Below, one piece after another: positions 16,714 to 25,208 of a stretch of 44,203 nucleotides of DNA. Position numbers and translations under genes: made by a program. Where the stretch lies: the NCBI GenBank assembly GCA_013287765.1, contig JABDDD010000013.1:1-44203 (forward strand). Reading direction: 5' to 3'. The notes beneath the pieces were generated by a model. The model had not been told where the DNA came from and searched no databases. It worked only from the letters and a program-made list of their open reading frames with translations. Source of the stretch: Gammaproteobacteria bacterium. GTDB lineage: Bacteria > Pseudomonadota > Gammaproteobacteria > DSM-16500. Within the stretch, counting starts at the first letter, position 1; the number at the start of each line of letters is the position of its first letter.

Positions 16714-17511
16714 TTAATAACCTTTAGCTTCTTTTTGAAATTCACCTATATAATGATCAAGACGGATGACACCTGTTTTTAATTGTCCATCTGGATATAG
16801 ATCAATCCATCGGTAGCCTTGAGGTAAATTTTCAAGAGAGAAATGGTCGCTATTTATTTTAAATTGAATGCAAGTAGAAGGAACAGAATAATATTTTATA
16901 TTTTGTTTGCTACCCTCATGTTCTTGATGAATATGACCAAAAAAGATAGTGTGCACGTTTGAAAAATTACGCAGTAATGACCAAAAAACATCTGCATTGG
17001 TTACCCCTAATTTCTCTAGCCATTGACTTCCAACTGATACAGGATGATGATGAAAAATAATGATTGAACGATGATTAGGATACTCTTTTAAACATTTTTC
17101 TAAAAAATTTAATTCTTCCTCCGCAAAATAACCAGATACTCTGTTAGGTTTTTGTGAATTAAGCAAGATCAATTGCCAATCCTCTAAAATAATTTGTTTA
17201 AGCTTAGAGATATTTTTTTGCGGGAAAAAAGAAGAAATTAGTTCTGGCTGATCATGATTTCCTGGAACAAAATAAACAGTCTGAGGAAGATTCGTTAAAA
17301 GTTGAATTAAATGAGTATAAGAATCTTTAGTATAATCTTGAGATAAGTCACCACTTAAAATAATATGATCAGGTTGCTTTGTGCAAGATTTTACATGATC
17401 TAAAACAGCTAAAAAACTGTCATAGGTTTTGACACCCAATAATGCTTTTTGCTTGTCAGCAAAAAGATGGATATCACTAATTTGTACCAGGCGAATAGGG
17501 TCTTTTTTCAT
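16714..17511 (-). CDS. cpdA: 3',5'-cyclic-AMP phosphodiesterase, calcineurin-like
   Basis: A 265-residue metallophosphoesterase matching CpdA, which hydrolyses cAMP. All metal motifs are visible in order: QISDIHLF, LSGDLSQD, VPGNHDQ, IFHHHPV and FGHIHQEHEG. The C-terminal CIQFK...PQGYRWIDLYPDG segment is characteristic of CpdA. Three starts are possible; I take the ATG at 17511, since TTAGGA lies eight bases upstream while the alternatives at 17520 and 17529 have no properly spaced site. It could limit the cyclic nucleotide sensed by the double cNMP-binding protein at 2608-4668, but this link is inference. Convergent with the DUF2063 gene. Confidence 0.9.
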   Translation of the reverse strand: MKKDPIRLVQISDIHLFADKQKALLGVKTYDSFLAVLDHVKSCTKQPDHIILSGDLSQDYTKDSYTHLIQLLTNLPQTVYFVPGNHDQPELISSFFPQKNISKLKQIILEDWQLILLNSQKPNRVSGYFAEEELNFLEKCLKEYPNHRSIIIFHHHPVSVGSQWLEKLGVTNADVFWSLLRNFSNVHTIFFGHIHQEHEGSKQNIKYYSVPSTCIQFKINSDHFSLENLPQGYRWIDLYPDGQLKTGVIRLDHYIGEFQKEAKGY

Positions 17512-17710
17512 TAATTTCATTCCTAACAATCCACCCCATTATAAACTTTTGAGAGCGCTCAAAGCTAGTTGTGATTTTTAATTCACAAAGTCAAAATATG
17601 GACATAAAGTAATTTTTTTAACAATTATTGTCATTATACATTCTTTATATTATCTTGTTTTAAAAGATAGCGTTATACTAGTTATTTAAGAAAGGAGATA
17701 AATAAAGTCT

Positions 17711-18910
17711 ATGGATCAAGACATCGGTATTTCAGATCAAACATCTTTAAATAAAAAAGTAGCAACTGCACTTATAATAAATATTTATCAACAAGCAAAA
17801 TTAGGATTGATTGCCTCTTTGCTTTGTGCATCTATTATTTTTTATTATTTAGTGAATGCAATAGATAACACCGTGCTTTTTTCTTGGTATTTTTCAGTTG
17901 TTTTTATCCTTTTTATGCGTTGGGTTTTAGTTAAAGTATTCATGAAATTTACTATTAAAGAAAAAAATCTTAATCTATGGAAAGAATTATTTACTGTTGG
18001 CGCATTATTAAGTGGCCTGACGTGGGGGGCAACTGGTAGTTCATGGTTTTTATCTGAATCTAATACCACACAGCAAGTCATGATTATAGTTATTCTAGCT
18101 GGTGTCTCATCAGGTGCGGTACCTATATTGGCACCCATTCGTAATGCAGCGATTGCTTTTAGTTTAGCTGCTATTGTACCACTTATTTTTCATTTTATTT
18201 TTATGGAAGATCATAAGTATAATGTCTTTACGTTGTCATTAATTATCTACTTAGTTTATCTTATTATATTATCCTGTAAAATACATACTATTATAAAAAA
18301 TTCATTCAAATTACAATTTGAAAACCAAGCGTTAATTAGAAGTTTATCCAAAGCAAAGGGTGAATTAGAAGTCACTAATCAAAAACTGCAATTAGCGGCC
18401 ACACATGATCCATTAACACGAATTGCAAATCGCAGTTTATTTGAGCATGATTTTAAAAAAGCCATTGAACGTGCGGAGCGAGATAAAAAATTTCTTGCGT
18501 TATTTTATTTTGATTTAGATCACTTTAAAGAAGCTAATGATCTGTATGGACATAATGCCGGCGATCAAATTTTATTAACGACAGTTGATCGAATAAAAAG
18601 TATTTTACGTGATGAAGATATTGTTTCACGTTTGGGTGGCGATGAGTTAACGGTTATTATTGAAGATATTCGAGATATTGAGTCTGTTTCAGATATTGCA
18701 GAGCGATTGTGCGAAGCTGTGGCAAGACCCTTGGTGATTGAAGATAATCATATATTAGTTTCTGCTAGCATCGGCATTAGTATTTTTCCTGTTGATGGTT
18801 TAGATATGGAATCTTTATTAAAAGTAGCGGATCGAGCCATGTATTATGTTAAAGAGCATGGAGGAAATAATTTTCATTTTAATATTCAATTAGAACAACA
18901 AAAAACTTAA
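17711..18910 (+). CDS. Membrane-bound diguanylate cyclase (GGDEF)
   Basis: A 399-residue protein. Residues ~25-195 contain about six membrane helices with little extracytoplasmic sequence, like a MASE-type sensor. A short coiled coil (~205-228) leads into a GGDEF domain starting at THDPLTRIANRSLF (231-244). The active-site motif is GGDEL (309-313), a functional variant in many cyclases. An RDED (300-303) lies exactly five residues before it, matching the inhibitory RxxD site. It should synthesise c-di-GMP with product inhibition. No EAL domain is attached. AGGAG lies about 13 bases before the ATG, slightly far. It ends two bases from the convergent lysA stop. Confidence 0.92.
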   Translation: MDQDIGISDQTSLNKKVATALIINIYQQAKLGLIASLLCASIIFYYLVNAIDNTVLFSWYFSVVFILFMRWVLVKVFMKFTIKEKNLNLWKELFTVGALLSGLTWGATGSSWFLSESNTTQQVMIIVILAGVSSGAVPILAPIRNAAIAFSLAAIVPLIFHFIFMEDHKYNVFTLSLIIYLVYLIILSCKIHTIIKNSFKLQFENQALIRSLSKAKGELEVTNQKLQLAATHDPLTRIANRSLFEHDFKKAIERAERDKKFLALFYFDLDHFKEANDLYGHNAGDQILLTTVDRIKSILRDEDIVSRLGGDELTVIIEDIRDIESVSDIAERLCEAVARPLVIEDNHILVSASIGISIFPVDGLDMESLLKVADRAMYYVKEHGGNNFHFNIQLEQQKT

Positions 18911-18912
18911 AA

Positions 18913-20160
18913 TTAAATTAATCGTTCAAATTGAATTAAAGAATCGATGGTTTCTCTCTCACGAATTAAATGAATAGTATTATGATCAATCATGATTTCA
19001 GCTGGACGCAATCGCGAATTATAATTTGAACTCATACAAAATCCATAAGCGCCCACAGATAAAATAGCTAATAAGTCATTTGCAACTAAAGTGAGTTCTC
19101 TATTTTTTCCTAAAAAATCGCTAGATTCACAGACGGGACCGACAATGTCATATAATGTTTTTTGTGAAGATAATATTTTATTAACAGGTATAATATTGTG
19201 CCATGCATTATAAAGTGCGGGACGACATAAATCATTCATCCCAGCATCGGTAATTGCAAAATATTTATAATCATTTTGTTTAATGTATTCTATCTTGGTT
19301 AATAAAATGCCTGCATTAGCAAGTAAGCTGCGTCCAGGTTCGATAATTATTTCAAGTGAAGTGTTTTCTATTTTTTTTAATATCGCTGCAACATAGGCTT
19401 GAATGGTAGGTGGTTCTTCATCTTGATAACACACACCTAAACCACCACCGATATTAATATGTTGTATGGGAAAACCGGCTGTTTTAAGTTGTTTGATAAC
19501 TTGAAGTATATAATCAATGGCCGTAAGAAAAGGTGTGAGCTCTGTGATTTGTGAACCAATATGGCAGGCTATTCCTATTAGTTGAATATGAGACATGTTC
19601 TTGATATTTTCAATAAGACTCAATAAGTGGGAGGGCGAAATACCAAATTTATTTTCAGATAATCCTGTGGCAATAAAAGGATGCGTTTTTGCATCAATAT
19701 TCGGATTAATACGTAAAGCAATGGCGGCAATTTTATTTTTTGCTGAAGCAATTTCCTGAATACGCTCTAATTCTTGTACTGATTCAACATTAAAACACCC
19801 GACATTGACATCGATTGCACGTGAAATTTCTAAGGCGGTTTTAGCAACACCTGAGAATACAATTTTTTGGGGGTCTCCCTGTGCTTTAATAACTCGTTCT
19901 AATTCTCCTAATGACACAATATCAAATCCAATATTTTTTTTAGCAAATAATTGTAAAATGGCAATATTAGAATTAGCTTTAACCGCATAAAAAATTCGGT
20001 GACGCGTCTTTCCAAACGCGTCAATGAAATTTTGTAAATTATTTAAAATAGCTGTTTTTGAATAAATATAAGTAGGCGTGCCAAATTGATGAGCTATTTC
20101 ATTTAAATTAACATCTTCAGCGTAAAGAGTTGATTTTTTATAATGAAAAATTGGCTGCAT
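18913..20160 (-). CDS. lysA: Diaminopimelate decarboxylase
   Basis: A 415-residue PLP enzyme of fold III making lysine from meso-diaminopimelate. The Schiff-base lysine is K61 in FYAVKANSN. The phosphate-binding glycines are in NIGGGLGVCYQDEE, the EPGRSLLANAG motif follows, and the substrate/dimer cysteine is in GPVCESSDFLG. The SNYNSRLRPAEIMI C-terminal motif is also present. Length and motifs are normal. Start ATG at 20160 sits 12 bases after the tpx stop, so the two are probably one transcript. Confidence 0.96.
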   Translation of the reverse strand: MQPIFHYKKSTLYAEDVNLNEIAHQFGTPTYIYSKTAILNNLQNFIDAFGKTRHRIFYAVKANSNIAILQLFAKKNIGFDIVSLGELERVIKAQGDPQKIVFSGVAKTALEISRAIDVNVGCFNVESVQELERIQEIASAKNKIAAIALRINPNIDAKTHPFIATGLSENKFGISPSHLLSLIENIKNMSHIQLIGIACHIGSQITELTPFLTAIDYILQVIKQLKTAGFPIQHINIGGGLGVCYQDEEPPTIQAYVAAILKKIENTSLEIIIEPGRSLLANAGILLTKIEYIKQNDYKYFAITDAGMNDLCRPALYNAWHNIIPVNKILSSQKTLYDIVGPVCESSDFLGKNRELTLVANDLLAILSVGAYGFCMSSNYNSRLRPAEIMIDHNTIHLIRERETIDSLIQFERLI

Positions 20161-20172
20161 AATATATTCCTA

Positions 20173-20673
20173 TTATTTTAAAATAGATAAAATAGTTTCA
20201 TAGTTGGGTTCTTCGGCTAGTTCTTTCACTTGTTCGCTATAAATAATTTTTCCTTTTTCATCTAAAATAATAACAGCTCGTGATAATAATCCAGCTAAAG
20301 GCCCATCCATAATAGTGACTCCATATTGTTGGCCAAACTCAGGATGACGAAAGACAGAAGCAGGAATCACTTTCGTTAAGTTTTCCGCAGCACAAAAACG
20401 CATTTGTGCAAAAGGTAAATCAGCTGAAATGCATAAAAGTATGACATTCTCTAGTTGATTTAATTTAGCATCAAATTGACGTTCTGCTATTGCACAAGTT
20501 TTCGTATCAATACTTGGAAAAATACTTAAAACCAATTTTTTCCCTAAAAAATCTTTCAAATGAATCTCAGATAAATCTGTTTTAGTCAGTGTAAAATTCG
20601 GCGCTTGATTGCCGATAGTTGGTAACATCCCCACAGTATGAATGGGGGTTCCTTTAAAAGTAATTGTTGCCAT
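20173..20673 (-). CDS. tpx: Thiol peroxidase (atypical 2-Cys peroxiredoxin)
   Basis: A 166-residue Tpx (E. coli 168). It removes hydrogen and lipid peroxides using thioredoxin. The peroxidatic Cys is in SIDTKTCAIAERQF and the resolving Cys in ADLPFAQMRFCAAE. The N-terminus FKGTPIHTVGMLPTIGNQAPNF is typical. I start at the ATG at 20673, with AGGA eight bases upstream; the ATG at 20682 lacks a spaced site. It precedes lysA by 12 bases. Confidence 0.95.
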   Translation of the reverse strand: MATITFKGTPIHTVGMLPTIGNQAPNFTLTKTDLSEIHLKDFLGKKLVLSIFPSIDTKTCAIAERQFDAKLNQLENVILLCISADLPFAQMRFCAAENLTKVIPASVFRHPEFGQQYGVTIMDGPLAGLLSRAVIILDEKGKIIYSEQVKELAEEPNYETILSILK

Positions 20674-20702
20674 AGGCTTCATCCTTTTGGTTTAATTGAT
20701 AT

Positions 20703-21422
20703 ATGAACATGCATTCTTCCATAAAAATGAACGTTGTGCATCTGTGGTATATCATTTTAGATGATTTCACAGATAAACATCAAGAATTAGCCCATTTATT
20801 AAGCATTGATGAAAAAAAACGCTCAGAACGATTTCGATTTATCACCCATCGACAACGTTTTATTATTGCAAGGGCGTTTTTGCGTAAAATATTAAGTCTT
20901 TATACGAAAGAAACGCCTCAGCAGTTGATTTTTTTATATAATAACCATGGAAAACCTTATTTAAAAAATAATCCGCTTAACTTACATTTTAATGTCTCTC
21001 ATTCGCATAATATTGCTGTTTTTGCAATAACTATCCAAAAAGAAATTGGTGTTGATATTGAAAAAGTAGAACTGCGTTTTAATGAAGCTATTGCGAAACG
21101 TTTTTTTACCGTTGAAGAGTGTCAACAATTGATGGCATTACCAGAAAAAGAACGAGTAGTTGGTTTTTATAAGATTTGGTCGAGAAAAGAAGCATTGATT
21201 AAAGCGCTAGGCGCAGAGTTATATCTTCTTATTAATAAATTCACAGTAAATTTACATAAAAATATTGAATTAATACAATTTAATTATCACGACCAACAGG
21301 CTATGTTTCATGTTGAAAATATTGATCTTCAAAAAAACTATCAGTGTGCTATTGCAATTGAGAAACCTCTCGAACATATTCAATGCTGGCAATGGCAAAA
21401 GCAGGGTATTATTTCGATATAG
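20703..21422 (+). CDS. 4'-phosphopantetheinyl transferase (Sfp/AcpT type)
   Basis: A 239-residue Sfp-superfamily enzyme, which moves the phosphopantetheine arm of CoA to a serine on carrier proteins. Diagnostic motifs are LHFNVSHSHNIAVFAI, the Mg-binding GVDIEKVELRF, FFTVEECQQL, and FYKIWSRKEALIKALG. It is the two-lobed length (about 230) rather than the short AcpS form. A carrier protein or nonribosomal/polyketide pathway is not in view; the target could be an acyl carrier protein. It is divergent from tpx with only 29 bases between starts. The ribosome site is weak, and the internal ATGs at 20709 and 20727 are alternative starts. Confidence 0.9.
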   Translation: MNMHSSIKMNVVHLWYIILDDFTDKHQELAHLLSIDEKKRSERFRFITHRQRFIIARAFLRKILSLYTKETPQQLIFLYNNHGKPYLKNNPLNLHFNVSHSHNIAVFAITIQKEIGVDIEKVELRFNEAIAKRFFTVEECQQLMALPEKERVVGFYKIWSRKEALIKALGAELYLLINKFTVNLHKNIELIQFNYHDQQAMFHVENIDLQKNYQCAIAIEKPLEHIQCWQWQKQGIISI

Positions 21423-21438
21423 AAAATCACTAGGTTAT

Positions 21439-21538
21439 TTTAGGGATTACCCTAAATCAGCCTATTTTTTAATTAGTATTAGGATAAAAATCTATTTATT
21501 GATCTATGTTTTAGCTTACTCTTAAGCTTTCCTTAAGA
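21439..21538. repeat. Two small inverted repeats in the intergenic gap 21423-21637
   Basis: TTTAGGG/CCCTAAA (7-base arms, 4-base loop, 21439-21456) and TCTTAAG/CTTAAGA (7-base arms, 5-base loop, 21520-21538) lie between the phosphopantetheinyl transferase and the next gene. Neither has a following T-run, so they may be operators or weak transcript-end structures. Nothing else is seen in this ~215-base gap. Confidence 0.35.
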
Positions 21539-21637
21539 TTAGGCATGTTAATTTATTAAAACAGCTTATTTTTTAAATATTATCATTTTTTCAAACTTAA
21601 TTTGCTAGACATTTATTTCAAGGATAGGAATAATAAT

Positions 21638-22138
21638 ATGCAATCTATTTCTCGCACAAAAATATCTCTTAGTATAGATTTAGTGACTAAAAATTTTAAT
21701 CAATTGCTGGATGAATTGAATGTATATCTGCATGAGCAGAACACAGTAAAAATATTGACTGAGCTGATGGATGAAATAGCAGAGCTTGTCCAACATTTTT
21801 TTAATGCTATTTTTACGCAATATTTTAATTATGCGATGGTCATTCTTGAAAAATTTTATTTTATTTGGATTGATACGCAATCATTAAAAAGTGGGTTTTC
21901 ACAGATTGAAACTTATATTGCTATGTTATTAGTTTCTCTTGCGATCCATGGATTATCTGTGCAGTTGGTTTGGATGACACAGTATTCTTATGCAACAACC
22001 TATGGTTTGACATTATTAACAGTGTGTGTAGGTATTCAAGTTATGATGCCTTTTTTATTAGTTAATAATGGATTGTTTAAAATTGACGAGAAAAAACGTG
22101 CCTATTATAGAATGAAATATGGTTTTTCAAAAAGATAA
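21638..22138 (+). CDS. Small membrane protein of unknown function
   Basis: A 166-residue protein I do not recognise. Residues ~1-65 are soluble and helical (NFNQLLDELNVYLHEQN, ELMDEIAELVQHFF). Two or three hydrophobic segments follow, around 57-75, 88-112 (YIAMLLVSLAIHGLSVQLVW) and 119-140. The tail is basic (IDEKKRAYYRMKYGFSKR), which suggests a cytoplasmic C-terminus. I use the ATG at 21638, preceded by AGGATAGGAA, rather than the longer TTG frame from 21602. No enzyme motif is visible, and the neighbours give no functional clue. Confidence 0.7.
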   Translation: MQSISRTKISLSIDLVTKNFNQLLDELNVYLHEQNTVKILTELMDEIAELVQHFFNAIFTQYFNYAMVILEKFYFIWIDTQSLKSGFSQIETYIAMLLVSLAIHGLSVQLVWMTQYSYATTYGLTLLTVCVGIQVMMPFLLVNNGLFKIDEKKRAYYRMKYGFSKR

Positions 22139-22153
22139 AAAAATGATAATAAG

Positions 22154-22183
22154 CACCCCCTCTCTTTTTTAAAAGGAGGGGTG
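22154..22183. terminator. Intergenic hairpin between convergent genes
   Basis: CACCCC(C)TC pairs with GAGGGGTG, and the inner CTTTT pairs with AAAAG, making a long stem with two bulges. It lies between the stops of the membrane protein gene and ettA. T-runs are not ideally placed on either strand, so termination is plausible but unproven. Confidence 0.5.
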
Positions 22184-22198
22184 AAAAAATGTTGAGTA

Positions 22199-23872
22199 TT
22201 AATGCTCTAATTTCTTATATTTTACTCGATGCGGTTGTTTTGCTTGCTCTCCGAAACGACGTAACCGATCTTGTTCATATTCAGCGTAGTTGCCACTGAA
22301 AAATTCAACATGACTTTCATCTTCAAATGCTAGAATATGTGTGGCGATACGATCTAGAAACCATCTATCATGCGAAACAATCAGCGCGCATCCCGGAAAA
22401 GTTAACAACGCTTCTTCTAATGCACGTAAAGTTTCTACATCTAAATCATTGGTTGGCTCATCGAGTAATAATACATTGCCGCCACTACTTAGTACTTTAG
22501 CTAAATGTACGCGATTTCTCTCTCCACCTGATAGATCTTTAATAAATTTTTGTTGATCCGTTCCTTTAAAATTAAATCGACCAACATAAGCACGAGAAGG
22601 CATTTGAAAAGTACCAATGGTCATAATATCTTGTCCATTAGAAATTTCTTGCCAAACCGTATTTTTATTATTTAATGCATCACGACTTTGATCGACATAA
22701 GCTAATTTAACTGTTTCACCTAAATTGATCGTGCCATTATCAGGTTGTTCTTGCCCAATTAATAATTTAAAAAGAGTCGATTTACCTGCGCCATTTGCCC
22801 CAACGATGCCGACAATGGCACCTTTAGGTATTTGGAAAGTTAAATTTTCAAATAAAATAGTATCATTAAAACGTTTGCTGACATCTTTAACATCAATAAC
22901 GTTGTCTCCTAAACGAGGTCCAGGAGGAATATATAATTCTTGTGTTTCACTACGTTTTTGGAATTCTTTTGAAGAGAGTTCTTCAAATCGAGCAATGCGA
23001 GCTTTATTTTTAGCTTGACGTCCTTTGGGATTTGTTCGAACCCACTCAAGTTCTGCTTTCATGGCTTTCGTGTGAGCTGATTGTTGTCGTTCTTCTTGCT
23101 CTAATCTTTTTTCTTTTTGCTCAAGCCAGGCGGAGTAATTTCCTTCATAAGGAATACCTTGGCCTCGATCTAATTCTAAAATCCAACCTGCTACATTATC
23201 TAAAAAATAACGATCGTGAGTGACTGCAACAACCGTTCCTGAATATTCATGCAAATAGCGCTCTAACCAAGCAACACTTTCTGCATCTAAATGATTGGTC
23301 GGTTCATCTAGTAATAACATATCGGGTTTAGATAATAATAAACGACACAAGGCCACTCTTCGACGTTCTCCCCCGGATAATTTAGTGACATCTGCATCCC
23401 AGGCAGGCAAGCGTAGAGCATCTGCTGCAATTTCAAGTTTTCGCTCGAGTTCCCATGCATTGGCTGCATCAATAGCATTTTGTAATTTGCTTTGTTCATT
23501 TAGCAATTTTTCCATTTCTGCATCGTTCATCGGTTCTGCAAATTTCATGCTAATGTCATTATATCGTGTCAGCAGAGCAATTGTTTCTGCAATGCCTTCT
23601 TCTACATTGCCACGAACCGTTTTTGCTGGATCCAACTGAGGTTCTTGCGATAAATAACCAATTTTAATATCAGGCTGTGGACGTGCCTCTCCATTAAATT
23701 CTTTGTCTACCCCAGCCATGATTTTTAATAAAGAAGATTTGCCAGAACCATTCAGACCCAATACACCTATTTTAGCGCCTGGATAAAATGATAACCAAAT
23801 ATTTTTCAGTATTTCTCTTTTTGGTGGGACGGTTTTGCCCACCTCTTGCATTGTATAGATGAACTGTGCCAT
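22199..23872 (-). CDS. ettA: Energy-dependent translational throttle protein, ABC-F ATPase
   Basis: A 557-residue ABC-F protein matching EttA (555 in E. coli), which binds the ribosomal E site and gates the first elongation steps according to ATP/ADP. It has two ABC domains with Walker A motifs GLNGSGKSS and GANGAGKST, signatures [11 protein letters not shown] and [11 protein letters not shown], Walker [12 protein letters not shown] and [11 protein letters not shown], and an arm/linker ([20 protein letters not shown]). The N-terminus [20 protein letters not shown] is typical of EttA. There are no membrane segments. It is preceded 24 bases upstream by a 33-residue lysine-rich peptide gene. Confidence 0.95.
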   Translation of the reverse strand: MAQFIYTMQEVGKTVPPKREILKNIWLSFYPGAKIGVLGLNGSGKSSLLKIMAGVDKEFNGEARPQPDIKIGYLSQEPQLDPAKTVRGNVEEGIAETIALLTRYNDISMKFAEPMNDAEMEKLLNEQSKLQNAIDAANAWELERKLEIAADALRLPAWDADVTKLSGGERRRVALCRLLLSKPDMLLLDEPTNHLDAESVAWLERYLHEYSGTVVAVTHDRYFLDNVAGWILELDRGQGIPYEGNYSAWLEQKEKRLEQEERQQSAHTKAMKAELEWVRTNPKGRQAKNKARIARFEELSSKEFQKRSETQELYIPPGPRLGDNVIDVKDVSKRFNDTILFENLTFQIPKGAIVGIVGANGAGKSTLFKLLIGQEQPDNGTINLGETVKLAYVDQSRDALNNKNTVWQEISNGQDIMTIGTFQMPSRAYVGRFNFKGTDQQKFIKDLSGGERNRVHLAKVLSSGGNVLLLDEPTNDLDVETLRALEEALLTFPGCALIVSHDRWFLDRIATHILAFEDESHVEFFSGNYAEYEQDRLRRFGEQAKQPHRVKYKKLEH

Positions 23873-23896
23873 ATTTTATATTACTCATGTTTTATA

Positions 23897-23998
23897 CTAC
23901 TTTTGTTTTTCTTTTTCTTTTTTTGCAGCTCTTTTTTCTTGCTTAGTTTTTAATGGTTTCTTTTTAGTTTCTTTTTTTGCATTTTTTGATTTACCCAT
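23897..23998 (-). CDS. 33-residue lysine-rich peptide
   Basis: A short gene with ATG at 23998 and AGGA eight bases upstream, ending in TAG at 23897-23899. The product starts MGKSKNAKKETKKKPLK and is more than 40% lysine, ending KKEKEKQK. Peptides of this style occur in many proteobacteria, often unannotated because of their size; no role is known to me. It lies 24 bases before ettA on the same strand and is probably cotranscribed, so a ribosome or nucleic-acid association is plausible. The good ribosome site and in-frame length make a chance ORF less likely. Confidence 0.6.
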   Translation of the reverse strand: MGKSKNAKKETKKKPLKTKQEKRAAKKEKEKQK

Positions 23999-24222
23999 CT
24001 TAAAAATCCTTATATTAAAGTACTATGCATTACTATCAAATTAGAGCATAGGATGCAACTTTATTTTATGAAATATTGTACGAAAGTATCAAAAAATATT
24101 AAACAGCACAAGGTCACTCATAGGCTAATTATTTGATTTATTTGTAAAACTTTTAATAAAAAAATCTGTTAAACTTAATCTTTTTATTTATAGTTAATAC
24201 TATTTATTAAGGATAGCTGATT

Positions 24223-25173
24223 ATGAAGATAGATGACTTATATGCAGCAAAAAAACGTATACAGCCTTATTTAGCTCAAACACCCCTATTACTTTCTTCT
24301 TTACTCACGAAGACTTTAAACCAAAATATCTGGCTAAAGCTTGAAACCCAACAGTTAACAGGTTCATTTAAGACGCGTCCTGCTTTTAATAATATTTTGA
24401 TGCATTTAGCAAAAGCGCGTGCTCAAGGTGTGATTGCTTCATCTTCTGGTAATTTTGCGCAAGGCGTTGCTTATGCTGCACGTGAATTAAATATCAAATC
24501 AATGATTGTCATGACTGAGAATACCTCTCTTTACAAAATAGAACGGACTAAACAATTAGGCGCAGAAGTCGTATTATGCGGGAATTCATACGAAGCGCGT
24601 CATCAAACCACTGACCAATTGGCTAAAGAAACCGGTAGACTATTGCTGCATGCTTATGATGCAGATGAAACAATTGCAGGCGATGGAACAATTGGGCTTG
24701 AAGTATCAGATGCGTTAGGGGAAACATTGAATCATGAAATGGCCGTATTAGTTCCGGTAAGTGGCGGAGGGTTAATTGCAGGTATTGCCTTGGCATTGAA
24801 AACATTACATCCGCATTGTAGAATGATTGGCGTGCAGCCTGAAAAAAATGGCTCTCTTGCTGCTGCTTTACAATCAGGGAAATGTGTTCCTATCGGTCCG
24901 GTTCAAACTATTGCAGATGCATTAGTTGCATCAATGACTGGTGAGAAACCATTTGCACTCATTCAAAAATATGTAGATGATGTGGTCTTGGTGACAGAAG
25001 AAGAAATAGAATTAGCAACCCAATTCTTAATCGAACAACATAAACTTGTCGTTGAGCCAGGTGGTGCGGTCACTATTGCAGCGCTTTTGGCAAAAAAAGT
25101 GTTGACTAAAAATTGTGTTTGTATTATTAGCGGAGGAAATATTCATTTATGGGCTCCGCTGATAATTAATTAA
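24223..25173 (+). CDS. Threonine/serine dehydratase-like PLP enzyme (fold II)
   Basis: A 316-residue enzyme resembling catabolic threonine dehydratase (TdcB) and serine racemase. The PLP lysine is K50 in TGSFKTRPAFN. The SSSGNFAQGVAYAA loop, the glycine-rich phosphate loop VPVSGGGLIAG, and the C-terminal IISGGNIH motif are present. There is no C-terminal ACT-like regulatory domain, so it is the short, biodegradative-like form making 2-oxobutyrate or pyruvate. Which amino acid it uses is not certain. The permease gene starts 35 bases downstream on the same strand, consistent with uptake and breakdown of an amino acid as one unit. Confidence 0.85.
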   Translation: MKIDDLYAAKKRIQPYLAQTPLLLSSLLTKTLNQNIWLKLETQQLTGSFKTRPAFNNILMHLAKARAQGVIASSSGNFAQGVAYAARELNIKSMIVMTENTSLYKIERTKQLGAEVVLCGNSYEARHQTTDQLAKETGRLLLHAYDADETIAGDGTIGLEVSDALGETLNHEMAVLVPVSGGGLIAGIALALKTLHPHCRMIGVQPEKNGSLAAALQSGKCVPIGPVQTIADALVASMTGEKPFALIQKYVDDVVLVTEEEIELATQFLIEQHKLVVEPGGAVTIAALLAKKVLTKNCVCIISGGNIHLWAPLIIN

Positions 25174-25208
25174 AAAATAACTATGGTTTATATGATTTAG
25201 AGGTATAT

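Noticed and set aside
16690-16720. AATAATTAATAATC-type tandem sequence between convergent genes
   Set aside because: Short, AT-only and imperfect; expected by chance in this base composition.
22725-23018. Plus-strand frames inside ettA (also 22341-22556, 23295-23639)
   Set aside because: Antisense shadows of a conserved ABC-F gene.
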